64,000 nucleotides of DNA from assembly GCA_019873735.1 (NCBI GenBank), contig JAIOAQ010000002.1, forward strand, positions 1 through 64,000, written 5' to 3'. Within the stretch, counting starts at the first letter, position 1; every line of letters starts with the position of its first letter. The notes under the pieces are model-generated. The model saw nothing but the letters and a program-made list of their open reading frames with translations. It was not told where the DNA came from and searched no databases. The position numbers and the translations under genes were made by a program. Source of the DNA: Chloroflexota bacterium. GTDB taxonomy: Bacteria > Chloroflexota > Anaerolineae > Anaerolineales > Villigracilaceae. Positions 43,610-51,668 of the stretch are shown here, in pieces.

Positions 43610-46600
43610 TCAGGCTTTAATCAGCCCAATGGTCACCGTCTCGCCATCGAACTGATCGCTGGTCTGCACCGCTGAGCCGGGCGGAGCCTCAAATGCCAGG
43701 TGAACCGTCAACGTCTCGCCGGTGATGTATTCGCGATGCGCCTCAATGGCGTCCTTCAGGCCGGGGCTGGCCTGGACATAGAGTTTGATGCGGTCGGCCA
43801 CCTCCAATTCGGCCTGCTTGCGCAGGTCCTGCACGCGGCGAACGAACTCGCGCGCCAGGCCTTCACGAATCAGTTCCGGCGTCAGGTCGGTCACCAGGGC
43901 GGCCAGATAGGCGCCTTCAGAGGCCACAGCAAAGCCGGCCCTGGCATCGGCGCGCACTTCCACCTCGTCGGGCAGGATGTGATAGGTCTCGCCGGAGACG
44001 GTCACCTTCAGGGCCTGGCCAGAGAGCAGGGTGCGCGCGGCCATTTCCGGGTCCATAGAGAGAATCGCATCTCGAATGGCCGGGAAGCGGCTGCCGTATT
44101 TCTGTCCCAGTTGCCTGGGTAAAGGCTTTACGCTGTACAGCACCACTTCGCTGCTGGCATCCAGCAAATGGACTTTCTTCACATTGAGTTCGTCCATGAT
44201 CAGGTCGGCATAGGCCTCCACAGCATGACGTTCGTCCAAATTGCCGACCGAGAAAGCGGCTTCGGCCAAAGGCTGACGCACCTTGCGGTTGGCCTTGTTG
44301 CGGGCGGCATGACCAAGCGAAACCAGGCGCATCACCACCGCCATCTCGCGATTCAAACTCTCGTCAATGAGAAGCGGGTCAAAGGTGGGCCAGAGGGAGA
44401 GATGCACCGATTCGGGCGCGTTCTCGTCCACAGAGCGCACCAGATTCTGGTACAGTTCTTCGGCCAGGAAAGGCATCGCCGGAGCCAGTAATTTGGAGAG
44501 GGTGACCAGGGCCGTGTACAACGTCTGGTAGGCAGATTGTTTGTCTTCGTCCGATTCGGATTTCCAGAAGCGGCGGCGGGAACGACGCAGGTACCAGGTG
44601 GACAGGTTTTCGACAAATTCCTGTAAAGGCCGTGTGGCAGCCGGAACATCATACGTCTCATAAGCGACGGTGACATCGCGAACCAGCGTATTCAACGTAG
44701 AAAGCAGCCACTTGTCCAGCAAAGAGGACGGCCGGAAGGCAGCCGGCGCCGGCTTCCATTCATCCAGGTTGGCATATGTGACAAAAAACGCGTAGACGTT
44801 CCAAAGGGTGAGCGTAAAATTGCGCACCACTTCGCCGACTAAATCGCTGGAGAAGCGGCGTTCCTGGCCGGGCGGCGTGGCCGTGTAGAGGTACCAGCGG
44901 AAGGCGTCCGCGCCGTGGAGATTGAGCACATCCCAGGGATCAACGATGTTGCCGCGGCTCTTCGACATTTTCTGGCCTTCGCCGTCCAGAATCAGACCCA
45001 GACAGATGACGTTCTTATAGCAGGGCTGATCAAAAAGCAGGGTGCTGATAGCGTGCAGGGAATAGAACCAGCCGCGCGTCTGGTCAACCGCCTCGCAGAT
45101 GTAATCGGCGGGGAACTGCTCTTTAAACTTATCGGCATTCTCGAAGGGGTAGTGCCATTGAGCCACCGGCATGGAGCCGGAATCGAACCAGACATCAATC
45201 AGTTCCGGCACGCGCTGCATCGTCCCGCCGCATTCCGGACACGGGAAAGTGATTTTGTCCACGTGCGGACGGTGCAGGTCAAGCCCGCTCAGGTCCTGGC
45301 CTGCCTTTTCAGACAGTTCAGCGCGCGAACCGATGGCGGTCTGGTGTTTGCAGGCCTGGCACTCCCAAACCGGCAGGGGTGTGCCCCAATACCGTTCGCG
45401 CCCCAGAGCCCAGTCAATATTGTTCTCCAGCCAGTTGCCAAAGCGGCCGTGTTTGATATGCTCGGGCACCCAGTTGATTTGCTCGTTGTTGGCCACCAGC
45501 CGGTCCTTATACTGGCTGGTGCGGATGTACCAGGTGGCGCGGGCGTAATACAGTAACGGCGTTTTACAACGCCAGCAGAAGGGATAGGTATGCGTATACG
45601 ACTCAACCCGGAACAACAGGCCGCGCGCTTCCAGGTCTTGTGTAATCAGCGGGTCGGCATCTTTGACAAACATTCCGCTCCACGGCCGCACTTCGGGAAT
45701 AAAAGTGCCATCCGGAGCAACGGTCATCAGCACGGGCAGGTCATATTCCAGGGCCGCCTGCATATCCTCCGCGCCGAAGGCGGGAGCCATATGCACCAGG
45801 CCGGAACCGTCTTCGGTGGTGACAAAGTCACCCAAGACCACATAATGAGCGGGCTTATCCGGCGGGACAAAGGTAAACAGCGGGCGATACTTCTGGCCTT
45901 TGAGTTTTTTGCCCTTGAAGGTTTCTACAATTTTGACCTCTTCGCCATGGAAGACCTTTTCAAGCAGGGCCTGCGCCAGAATCAGGCGCTCTTTGCCGTT
46001 ATCGGGCATCTCCCGCTCAACCGTGACGTAATCCACATCCGGGTGGGCGGCGACGGCCACATTGCCGGGCAGCGTCCAGGGAGTTGTGGTCCAAACCAGA
46101 AGCGAGGTATCGGGCCGGTCCACCAGCGGCATGCGCACAAAAACCGAAGGGTCCGACACTTCGTCGTAGCCGAGGGCCACCTCGTGGTCCGAAAGAGGCG
46201 TTCCGCAGCGCGGACAATAAGGCACCACCTTGAAGCCCTGATACAGCAGGCCGCGTTCCCAAAAGTTCTTCAAAATCCACCAGACCGACTCGATGTAGTC
46301 GTTCTCGTAGGTAATGTAGGCGGTATCCAGATCCACCCAAAAGGCGATGCGCTCGGTCAGGCGTTCCCAATCCTGGATGTAGGTAAAGGCCGACTTGCGG
46401 CAAAGTTCGTTAAAGCGGTCAATGCCGTAATCTTCGATTTGCTGTTTGTTGGTGAAACCCAGTTGTTTCTCTACTTCAATCTCGACCGGCAAGCCGTGGG
46501 TATCCCAGCCGCCGCGGCGCGAGACGTGGTAGCCGCGCATAATTTTGTAACGCGGGAACATGTCCTTGAAGGCGCGCGCCAGGACATGATGCACGCCCGG

Positions 46601-46759
46601 CTTGCCGTTGGCGGTAGGCGGGCCTTCATAAAACACATATTCGGGTCCACCCTTGCGCTGCTCGACCGTTTTCTCAAAAATCCTGGCACTGCGCCAGAAC
46701 TTCATGATGGCGGTCTCCATTGCAGGAATGTCAAGTTTGGGAGAAACGGGTTTGAACAT
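43610..46759 (-). CDS. ileS: Isoleucyl-tRNA synthetase
   Basis: 1049 residues from ATG 46759, after GGAG. Class I synthetase charging tRNA-Ile. Seen: the HIGH-like motif in PTANGKPGVHHVLARAFKD, GWDTHGLPVEIEVEK, the editing domain with LLVWTTTPWTLPGNVAV, LIDVWFDSGSMPVAQWHYP, and KMSKS in GQKMSKSRGNIVDPWDVL. The C-terminal anticodon-binding part is of the longer, eukaryote-like IleRS2 type rather than E. coli type, judging from length and ending; this is an impression, not a search. Expression is controlled by the T-box upstream. Confidence 0.95.
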   Translation of the reverse strand: MFKPVSPKLDIPAMETAIMKFWRSARIFEKTVEQRKGGPEYVFYEGPPTANGKPGVHHVLARAFKDMFPRYKIMRGYHVSRRGGWDTHGLPVEIEVEKQLGFTNKQQIEDYGIDRFNELCRKSAFTYIQDWERLTERIAFWVDLDTAYITYENDYIESVWWILKNFWERGLLYQGFKVVPYCPRCGTPLSDHEVALGYDEVSDPSVFVRMPLVDRPDTSLLVWTTTPWTLPGNVAVAAHPDVDYVTVEREMPDNGKERLILAQALLEKVFHGEEVKIVETFKGKKLKGQKYRPLFTFVPPDKPAHYVVLGDFVTTEDGSGLVHMAPAFGAEDMQAALEYDLPVLMTVAPDGTFIPEVRPWSGMFVKDADPLITQDLEARGLLFRVESYTHTYPFCWRCKTPLLYYARATWYIRTSQYKDRLVANNEQINWVPEHIKHGRFGNWLENNIDWALGRERYWGTPLPVWECQACKHQTAIGSRAELSEKAGQDLSGLDLHRPHVDKITFPCPECGGTMQRVPELIDVWFDSGSMPVAQWHYPFENADKFKEQFPADYICEAVDQTRGWFYSLHAISTLLFDQPCYKNVICLGLILDGEGQKMSKSRGNIVDPWDVLNLHGADAFRWYLYTATPPGQERRFSSDLVGEVVRNFTLTLWNVYAFFVTYANLDEWKPAPAAFRPSSLLDKWLLSTLNTLVRDVTVAYETYDVPAATRPLQEFVENLSTWYLRRSRRRFWKSESDEDKQSAYQTLYTALVTLSKLLAPAMPFLAEELYQNLVRSVDENAPESVHLSLWPTFDPLLIDESLNREMAVVMRLVSLGHAARNKANRKVRQPLAEAAFSVGNLDERHAVEAYADLIMDELNVKKVHLLDASSEVVLYSVKPLPRQLGQKYGSRFPAIRDAILSMDPEMAARTLLSGQALKVTVSGETYHILPDEVEVRADARAGFAVASEGAYLAALVTDLTPELIREGLAREFVRRVQDLRKQAELEVADRIKLYVQASPGLKDAIEAHREYITGETLTVHLAFEAPPGSAVQTSDQFDGETVTIGLIKA

Positions 46760-46799
46760 GACAGGTCTCCAATCGTAGAATCATCGTGATGGATGGTTA

Positions 46800-47096
46800 C
46801 CAAAAAGAAAACGCCCATCCCAACAGGGACGAGCGTGACGCCCGCGGTACCACCCCGATTCCTGCCGGAGGCAGGCACTCAGTCAGGTACGGCCAATGGC
46901 TTATACCTGCATCCTGCTAACGGTGGATGTTTCCGGCTTACCTACTCTCGGCCGGCAATTGCGCCCGACCGATTTCAGCGCGCGGCTCCGGGAGGATTTT
47001 CAACCCGCTTCACGCACCCGGCTCACACCACGCCCGGGCTCGCTGACCGTTTCGACGGGTTTACTCGTTCCCATCATCGCCTTTAGGGAGTGCCCA
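46800..47096 (-). promoter_or_regulatory. T-box riboswitch of ileS
   Basis: On the minus strand: stem I base with GATGATGGGAACGAGTA (AGTA box at 47065-47062), candidate specifier ATC (47e3-scale position 46997-46995), the T-box signature GGGTGGTACCGCG (46855-46843), then an 11-bp terminator stem (46836-46811, loop TGTT) followed by TTTTCTTTTT. Uncharged tRNA-Ile should stabilise the antiterminator and allow transcription into ileS. The T-box sequence also overlaps the region that would form the antiterminator bulge, as usual. Confidence 0.92.
46801..46836 (-). terminator. T-box terminator
   Basis: ACGCTCGTCCC and GGGATGGGCGT pair fully (with G-U pairs) around TGTT, followed by a U-rich run at 46810-46801. 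It is the off-state of the ileS T-box. Confidence 0.88.
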
Positions 47097-47097
47097 T

Positions 47098-47125
47098 ATT
47101 ATACACTTTTCGCAATAGATGACAA
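47098..47125 (-). promoter_or_regulatory. Promoter of the ileS T-box transcript
   Basis: TTGTCA (47125-47120), 16-base spacer, TATAAT (47103-47098) on the minus strand. Transcription would start at about 47091, right at the base of stem I. Confidence 0.75.
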
Positions 47126-47149
47126 GAGAGCAGCAAAAGCCAGCCTCTG

Positions 47150-47231
47150 ACTGCCCGCGTAAGTCAGAGACTGGCGCCACAAGTAGGGCAGGTCTTTGAC
47201 CTGCCATGCGCAAGTCAAAGACTTGCGCCAC
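47150..47231. repeat. Palindromic word repeats between ileS leader and NACHT-HEAT gene
   Basis: Successive hairpins AAGTCAGAGACTGGCGCCAC, GGCAGGTCTTTGACCTGCC and GCAAGTCAAAGACTTGCGCC, each a word, a short loop and its inverse, with GCCAC endings. Same architecture as the repeats at 51300-51436. Confidence 0.6.
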
Positions 47232-50200
47232 TCACTTGCGCCACTTCCCCTTTCCAAGCCAGCGCTGCAACGCCCAGCCCAGCGCGCCGAGCAAGAGCAC
47301 CGAGCCCAGGAGCAGGAGAAACGGCTGCGCGGCCCAAAGCGGAGCGAGCCAATCGCCCAGCGCCTTCCCGGCCCCGCTGAGCAGGACGGCCAGCAGACCG
47401 GCCAAGCCGGCCAGCAGAGCCAGGCCTACCCCTTGCGCCGCCTGCTGGAATCGTGCCCGGCGCCCCTCCTGCGGCGGCGGTTGGAGCGGATCCTTCCACG
47501 GCGAGAGGGCGACCTCCAGCGCGTCGCGGTAGGTCAACGCGGCGGAGAGGAGAGAAACGCCTCTGGCTTTCTTTAGCCGCCAAAGCATTTGCCACGATCG
47601 GAGCACTCTCAAGAGCTTTCGCTGCGTCTTTGACTCTTGGGGCGGTCGCAGAGCATCAAAGATTTTCTCTAGTGCTGCGACTGCCTTCTGGCGTACATTT
47701 TCGTATTCATCCCCCAGGGCCTGGATCAGGGTCGAGACGGCTTGAGGGTCGCCAATTTGCCCCAGCGCCTTCGCCGCTGCTCCGCGTACTAGCCAATCTT
47801 CATCCCGCGAGGCCTGGATCAGGGCCGGCACGGCTTGCGGGTCGCCGATTTGCCCCAGCGCCTCGGCCGCCGCCTCGCGCACATCTTTGTCTTCATCCTG
47901 CAAGGCCTGGATCAGGGCCGGCACGGCTTGGGGGTCGCCGATTTTCCCCAACGTCCAAATCGCCGCTCGGCGCACATTATCTTTGTCTTCATCCCGCAAG
48001 GCCTGGAGCAGGGCGGGCACGGCAGGGGCGCCGATTTTCCATAAAGCCACGCCCGCCGGCCGGCGCACATCTTCGTCTTCATTCCGCAAGGCCTGGATCA
48101 GGGCCGGCACGGCAGGGACGCCGATTTCCCCCAACGCCCAGACCGCCACCCGGCGTACATCTTTGTTTTCATGCTGCAAGGCCTGGAGCAGCGGGGGCAC
48201 GGCTTGGGGGTCGCCAATTTGTCGCAGTACCGAGACCGCCGCCCGGCGCACATCTTCATCTTCATCCTGCAAGGCTTGGAGCAGGGCGGGCACGGCAGGG
48301 GCGCCGATTTTTCCTAGACTCAAAGCCGCCGCCCGGCGCACATCTTCGTTTTCATCCTGCAAGGCCTGGATCAGGGCCGGCACGGCTTGCCGGTCGCCGA
48401 TTTGCCCCAACGCCCAGGCCGCCGCCCGGCGCACATCTTCGTCTTCATCCTGCAAGGCCTGGATCAGGGCAGGCACGGCAGGGGCGCCGATTTTCCCCAG
48501 CGCCTCGGCGGCCGCCCGGCGCACATCTTTTTTACCTTGATCTTCAAAGTACTGGATCAGGTCGGGCACGGCTTGAGGGTCGCCGATTTTCCCCACTGCC
48601 CGGCGTACATCCTTGACTTCATCCTGCAATGTCTGGATCAGGGCGGGCATGGCTTGGGGGTCGCCGATTTCTCCCAGCGCCTCGGCGGCCGCCCGGCGCA
48701 CCCAGATATTCTTATCCTGCAAGGTCTGGATCAGGGCGGGCACGGCTTGGGGATCGCCGATTTTCCCCAGCGCCTCGGCCGCCGCCCGGCGTACCCACCT
48801 GTCTTCATCCTGCAAGGCCTGGACCAGGGCGGGCACAGCAGAGGCACCAATTTTCCCCAACGCCCAGGCAGCCTCTCGGCGCACATCTTCGTCTTCATCC
48901 CGCAATGCCTGGACCAGGGCGGGCACGGCTTGCGGATCGCCGATTTCTCCCAGCGCCTCGGCGGCCGCCCGGCGCACCCACCTATTCTTATTCGGCAAGG
49001 CTTGGATCAGGGCGGGCACAGCAGGGGCGCCGATTTCGCCCAAAGCCTCCGCCGCCCAGCGCACCGAAATCTTTTCATCTTGCAAGGCCTGGATCAGGAC
49101 CGGCACGGCAGGGGCGCCGATTTTCGTCAACGCCCAGACCGCCACCCAGCGCACATTTTCGTCTTCATCCTGCAAGGCCTGGATCAGGGCGGGCACGGCT
49201 TGGGGGTCGCCGATTTTCTTCAACGTCTCCGCCAGCCGGCGCATCCCCCTATTCTTATCCGGCAAGGCCTGGATCAGGGCCAGCACGACTTGGGGGTTGC
49301 CAATTTCCCCCAGCGCCTCAACCACCGCCTCGCACACACCCATGTCTTCATCCTGCAAGGCTTGGATCAGGGTGGGCACAACTTGCGGGTCGCCAATTTC
49401 CCCCAGCGCCTTGGCTGCCACCAGGCGCATACCCTTGTCTTCATCCTGCAAGGCTTGTAGAAGATCAGGACGCAAGGATGAAGCCAGACCTTCCCAATGT
49501 CCGGCTTCCACGGCTAGTTCAGCCGCCAGGAACAGGCTGCGACGGGTAGCGCGCTCAAAAGGATCGCATCGTGACCAGAGGCCAGAGATCAGCGTCTGGA
49601 GTTGATCTGCTTCCAGCGCCCCGACCAGCAAGATGATCGGCTCGCGCCATTCGGGCAGGTGCCAGCGCGGGCGCAGGAAGGCCCGCGTGCGCCGCGGGTT
49701 CTGCTTCCAGGCGCGCTGCAGGCGGCGGGCAACGAAATACTCGCCGATGGTAGCATGGGCAAAGGCATGCTGATCCCCCTCCAGGCGCGCCAACAGGCCG
49801 GTCTTCTGGCGCAGCAGGGCCAGCAACGCCCGCGCGGCCTCCGCATCACTGGCCAGGCGCTTTTCCTGCAATAGTTGGAGCAGGCGCTCTTCAACGCGCT
49901 CACCGCCGCTATGCAGGTGCCAGGCGATCGCTTCCAGGGCCTGCAAAGCCGTCTCCCGCTGTTTGGGATCGGCGCTGCGGCGTTCGGCGCGCCGCCAGGC
50001 TTCGGCGACGTAACGGGCGTAGAGGTCGGCGCGGTTGCGGGCGATCTCCCCCTGGCGGGCATAGACCTCGGCGCTCAGGCGCAGCAAGAGGGGGTTATCC
50101 AGCACGCGGCGCAGGGCCGGAATGGCCCGCATCTTCTCCAGCAGGGTCTGCGCTTCGGTTTCTGGATTACCTTCAATCCCCAGCACTCCCAGCCAGCCTT

Positions 50201-51116
50201 GCAGGTAACCTTGGATATGGGCCGAATCCTCCAGCGGCTGGAGGGTGTATTCCTTCAGCCCTTGCAAGGCGCTAAACCCGGCAATGCGGGAGGCCACCAC
50301 CAGGCGGGCGTTCTGACCGGCCGGGGCGCGGGCAAAGGCTTCAATTTGCTCGCGCACCTTCTCTCGTTGCTCCGGCACTTCATCCAGCCCATCGAGCAGC
50401 ACCAGCAATTGGTTGTCCCGTTCCCAGGCTTCGTATACCTTCTCGGCGGTAGCGGTGGATTTTTGCAAACGCCGGGCGACTTCCTCGATCAGCACACGGC
50501 GCAGGGCATCGCCGCCCTTGCTCAGTTCACCGGCACAGGCCGGCAAGCGCAGGAAAATGGGCACTCGGGCTTCTTGCAGGAGGAGTTTCTCCTGCGCCCA
50601 GTTCTCCTCCCGCCTGGCAAAGCACAGCCCGATGAATTGCAGCGTGGTGCTCTTGCCGCTGCCGGGTTCACCCAGCAGCGCCAGGTGGGCGGCCTCCTGC
50701 AGCGCTTTCCCCAGCGGTACGGGCGGCGGGGGAGGCGGGGGAGGCGGTTGATGCTCCTTGCGCGCTTTTTCTTCTTCGGGAGGCATGGAAGGCGGTTGCG
50801 GCCCGGCATGCTCCAGCCGCTCTTCGGAAGCGGGCAGATCGGGACGGGGAGGATCGGACGGTTTGGGCGGCGGGATGTACCGGGCCTGTAGCAGCACGTA
50901 GACATCGGTCAGCGGGATACCGCGCTCTTCTTCATCCCCTTCGTAGAGGCGCAGCGTGGACCAGTCAGCGGCCACATGCTGCAGGTAGGCCTGCGTCAGG
51001 TGCTCCTGCTCTTCCGGGGGCAGCGCAGGCACACCCTGGTTCACAATGTTGTGGTCGCCGATGATAATGATACTGTTATTGGCGTCGCCGCCGATGGAGA
51101 GGTTACGGTCGCCCAT
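47232..51116 (-). CDS. NACHT NTPase with 20 HEAT repeats and C-terminal membrane helices
   Basis: 1294 residues from ATG 51116. Order: an N-terminal beta-rich segment (SIGGDANNSIIIIGDHNIV) of the kind found before STAND domains, a Pro-rich linker with nine consecutive Pro, NACHT domain (Walker A GEPGSGKST at 149-157, Walker B LLVLLDGLDEVPE, FAHATIGEYFVARRL in the helical part), then 20 HEAT/PBS-lyase repeats (about residues 540-1150, consensus LIQALQDEDxxVRRAAAxALGxIGDPQAVPA split over each unit), a basic stretch, and two transmembrane helices before KGKWRK. STAND proteins of this layout act as ligand-triggered switches, many in defence. The trigger and effector are unknown here. Confidence 0.85.
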   Translation of the reverse strand: MGDRNLSIGGDANNSIIIIGDHNIVNQGVPALPPEEQEHLTQAYLQHVAADWSTLRLYEGDEEERGIPLTDVYVLLQARYIPPPKPSDPPRPDLPASEERLEHAGPQPPSMPPEEEKARKEHQPPPPPPPPPVPLGKALQEAAHLALLGEPGSGKSTTLQFIGLCFARREENWAQEKLLLQEARVPIFLRLPACAGELSKGGDALRRVLIEEVARRLQKSTATAEKVYEAWERDNQLLVLLDGLDEVPEQREKVREQIEAFARAPAGQNARLVVASRIAGFSALQGLKEYTLQPLEDSAHIQGYLQGWLGVLGIEGNPETEAQTLLEKMRAIPALRRVLDNPLLLRLSAEVYARQGEIARNRADLYARYVAEAWRRAERRSADPKQRETALQALEAIAWHLHSGGERVEERLLQLLQEKRLASDAEAARALLALLRQKTGLLARLEGDQHAFAHATIGEYFVARRLQRAWKQNPRRTRAFLRPRWHLPEWREPIILLVGALEADQLQTLISGLWSRCDPFERATRRSLFLAAELAVEAGHWEGLASSLRPDLLQALQDEDKGMRLVAAKALGEIGDPQVVPTLIQALQDEDMGVCEAVVEALGEIGNPQVVLALIQALPDKNRGMRRLAETLKKIGDPQAVPALIQALQDEDENVRWVAVWALTKIGAPAVPVLIQALQDEKISVRWAAEALGEIGAPAVPALIQALPNKNRWVRRAAAEALGEIGDPQAVPALVQALRDEDEDVRREAAWALGKIGASAVPALVQALQDEDRWVRRAAAEALGKIGDPQAVPALIQTLQDKNIWVRRAAAEALGEIGDPQAMPALIQTLQDEVKDVRRAVGKIGDPQAVPDLIQYFEDQGKKDVRRAAAEALGKIGAPAVPALIQALQDEDEDVRRAAAWALGQIGDRQAVPALIQALQDENEDVRRAAALSLGKIGAPAVPALLQALQDEDEDVRRAAVSVLRQIGDPQAVPPLLQALQHENKDVRRVAVWALGEIGVPAVPALIQALRNEDEDVRRPAGVALWKIGAPAVPALLQALRDEDKDNVRRAAIWTLGKIGDPQAVPALIQALQDEDKDVREAAAEALGQIGDPQAVPALIQASRDEDWLVRGAAAKALGQIGDPQAVSTLIQALGDEYENVRQKAVAALEKIFDALRPPQESKTQRKLLRVLRSWQMLWRLKKARGVSLLSAALTYRDALEVALSPWKDPLQPPPQEGRRARFQQAAQGVGLALLAGLAGLLAVLLSGAGKALGDWLAPLWAAQPFLLLLGSVLLLGALGWALQRWLGKGKWRK
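47690..49450. repeat. Internal DNA repeats of the HEAT array
   Basis: About 20 tandem units of roughly 90-93 bases, many almost identical at DNA level (for example AAGGCCTGGATCAGGGC and GGCGGCCGCCCGGCGCAC recur). Coding repeats of this identity can change number by recombination. Confidence 0.8.
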
Positions 51117-51435
51117 GGCCGCCTAGGGAGAGAGAATTTGGAATCAATTTTAGCATAAGAGAGCATGGAAAATGCAGCGCGGAGGCCGTCCACGAATAAA
51201 CGAATGGCTGCCTGCCCCCATTCGTTTATTCGTTCCCCATTCGTTTATTCGTTCCCCATTCGTTGACGGTCGGCCCCCCGTAGAATAGGTTTCCAACCTG
51301 TTCCTGCACAAGTCAAAGACTTGCGCCACATCGCCCCCATTCGTTTATTCGTTCCCCTATTCGTTGACGGTCGGCCCCTGTCCCCGTGGAACAGGTTTCC
51401 AACCTGTTCATGCGCAAGTCAAAGACTTGCGCCAC
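51117..51435. repeat. Intergenic region with a duplicated repeat block
   Basis: No gene. A block of about 100 bases occurs twice in tandem (about 51227-51330 and 51335-51436). Each copy holds CATTCGTTTATTCGTTCCCC units, TTCGTTGACGGTCGGCCCC, a hairpin built on AGGTTTCCAACCT, and AAGTCAAAGACTTGCGCCAC. An inverted ACGAATAAACGAATGG lies at about 51192. The last repeat runs to the feoC stop. Confidence 0.65.
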
Positions 51436-51666
51436 TCATCCCTGCCACAACCTCACCCCGCCCGGCGCGTTTGCCCGGCAGGCTGCTTTCAGACTGCAGC
51501 CGCCGCAGGCCTCGCCGCAGGTTTCGTAGGGGCGCAATTGACCGAGGCGCTGGAGATGATCGAGCATCGCCTCCACCAGGGCGGGCGTCGTGCCGAGACG
51601 GGCAGCCAGGACGCCGGTCTCGAACGTGCCGCCGGAACGGATTTCGGCCAGGAGTTTTTCGAGCAT
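51436..51666 (-). CDS. feoC: FeoC-like winged-helix protein
   Basis: 76 residues from ATG 51666, two bases after the feoB stop. A winged-helix N-terminus (MLEKLLAEIRSGGTFETGVL, then RLGTTPALVEAMLDHLQRLGQL) is followed by a Cys cluster (YETCGEACGGCSLKAAC) like the Fe-S motif of FeoC. FeoC is thought to tune Feo expression or FeoB stability. Position after feoA and feoB supports the call. Short genes of this type are easily missed. Confidence 0.8.
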   Translation of the reverse strand: MLEKLLAEIRSGGTFETGVLAARLGTTPALVEAMLDHLQRLGQLRPYETCGEACGGCSLKAACRANAPGGVRLWQG

Positions 51667-51668
51667 CG

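Noticed and set aside
46793-47150. Small plus-strand open frames in the ileS leader
   Set aside because: The region is explained fully by a T-box riboswitch and its promoter on the minus strand.
47690-49450. Regular repeats suggesting a CRISPR array
   Set aside because: The units are contiguous, about 90 bases, coding, and translate to HEAT repeats; there are no unique spacers.
51190-51375. Replication origin with TTCGTTTATTCGTT iterons
   Set aside because: No dnaA, rep or partition genes nearby, and the units belong to a duplicated dispersed repeat block.
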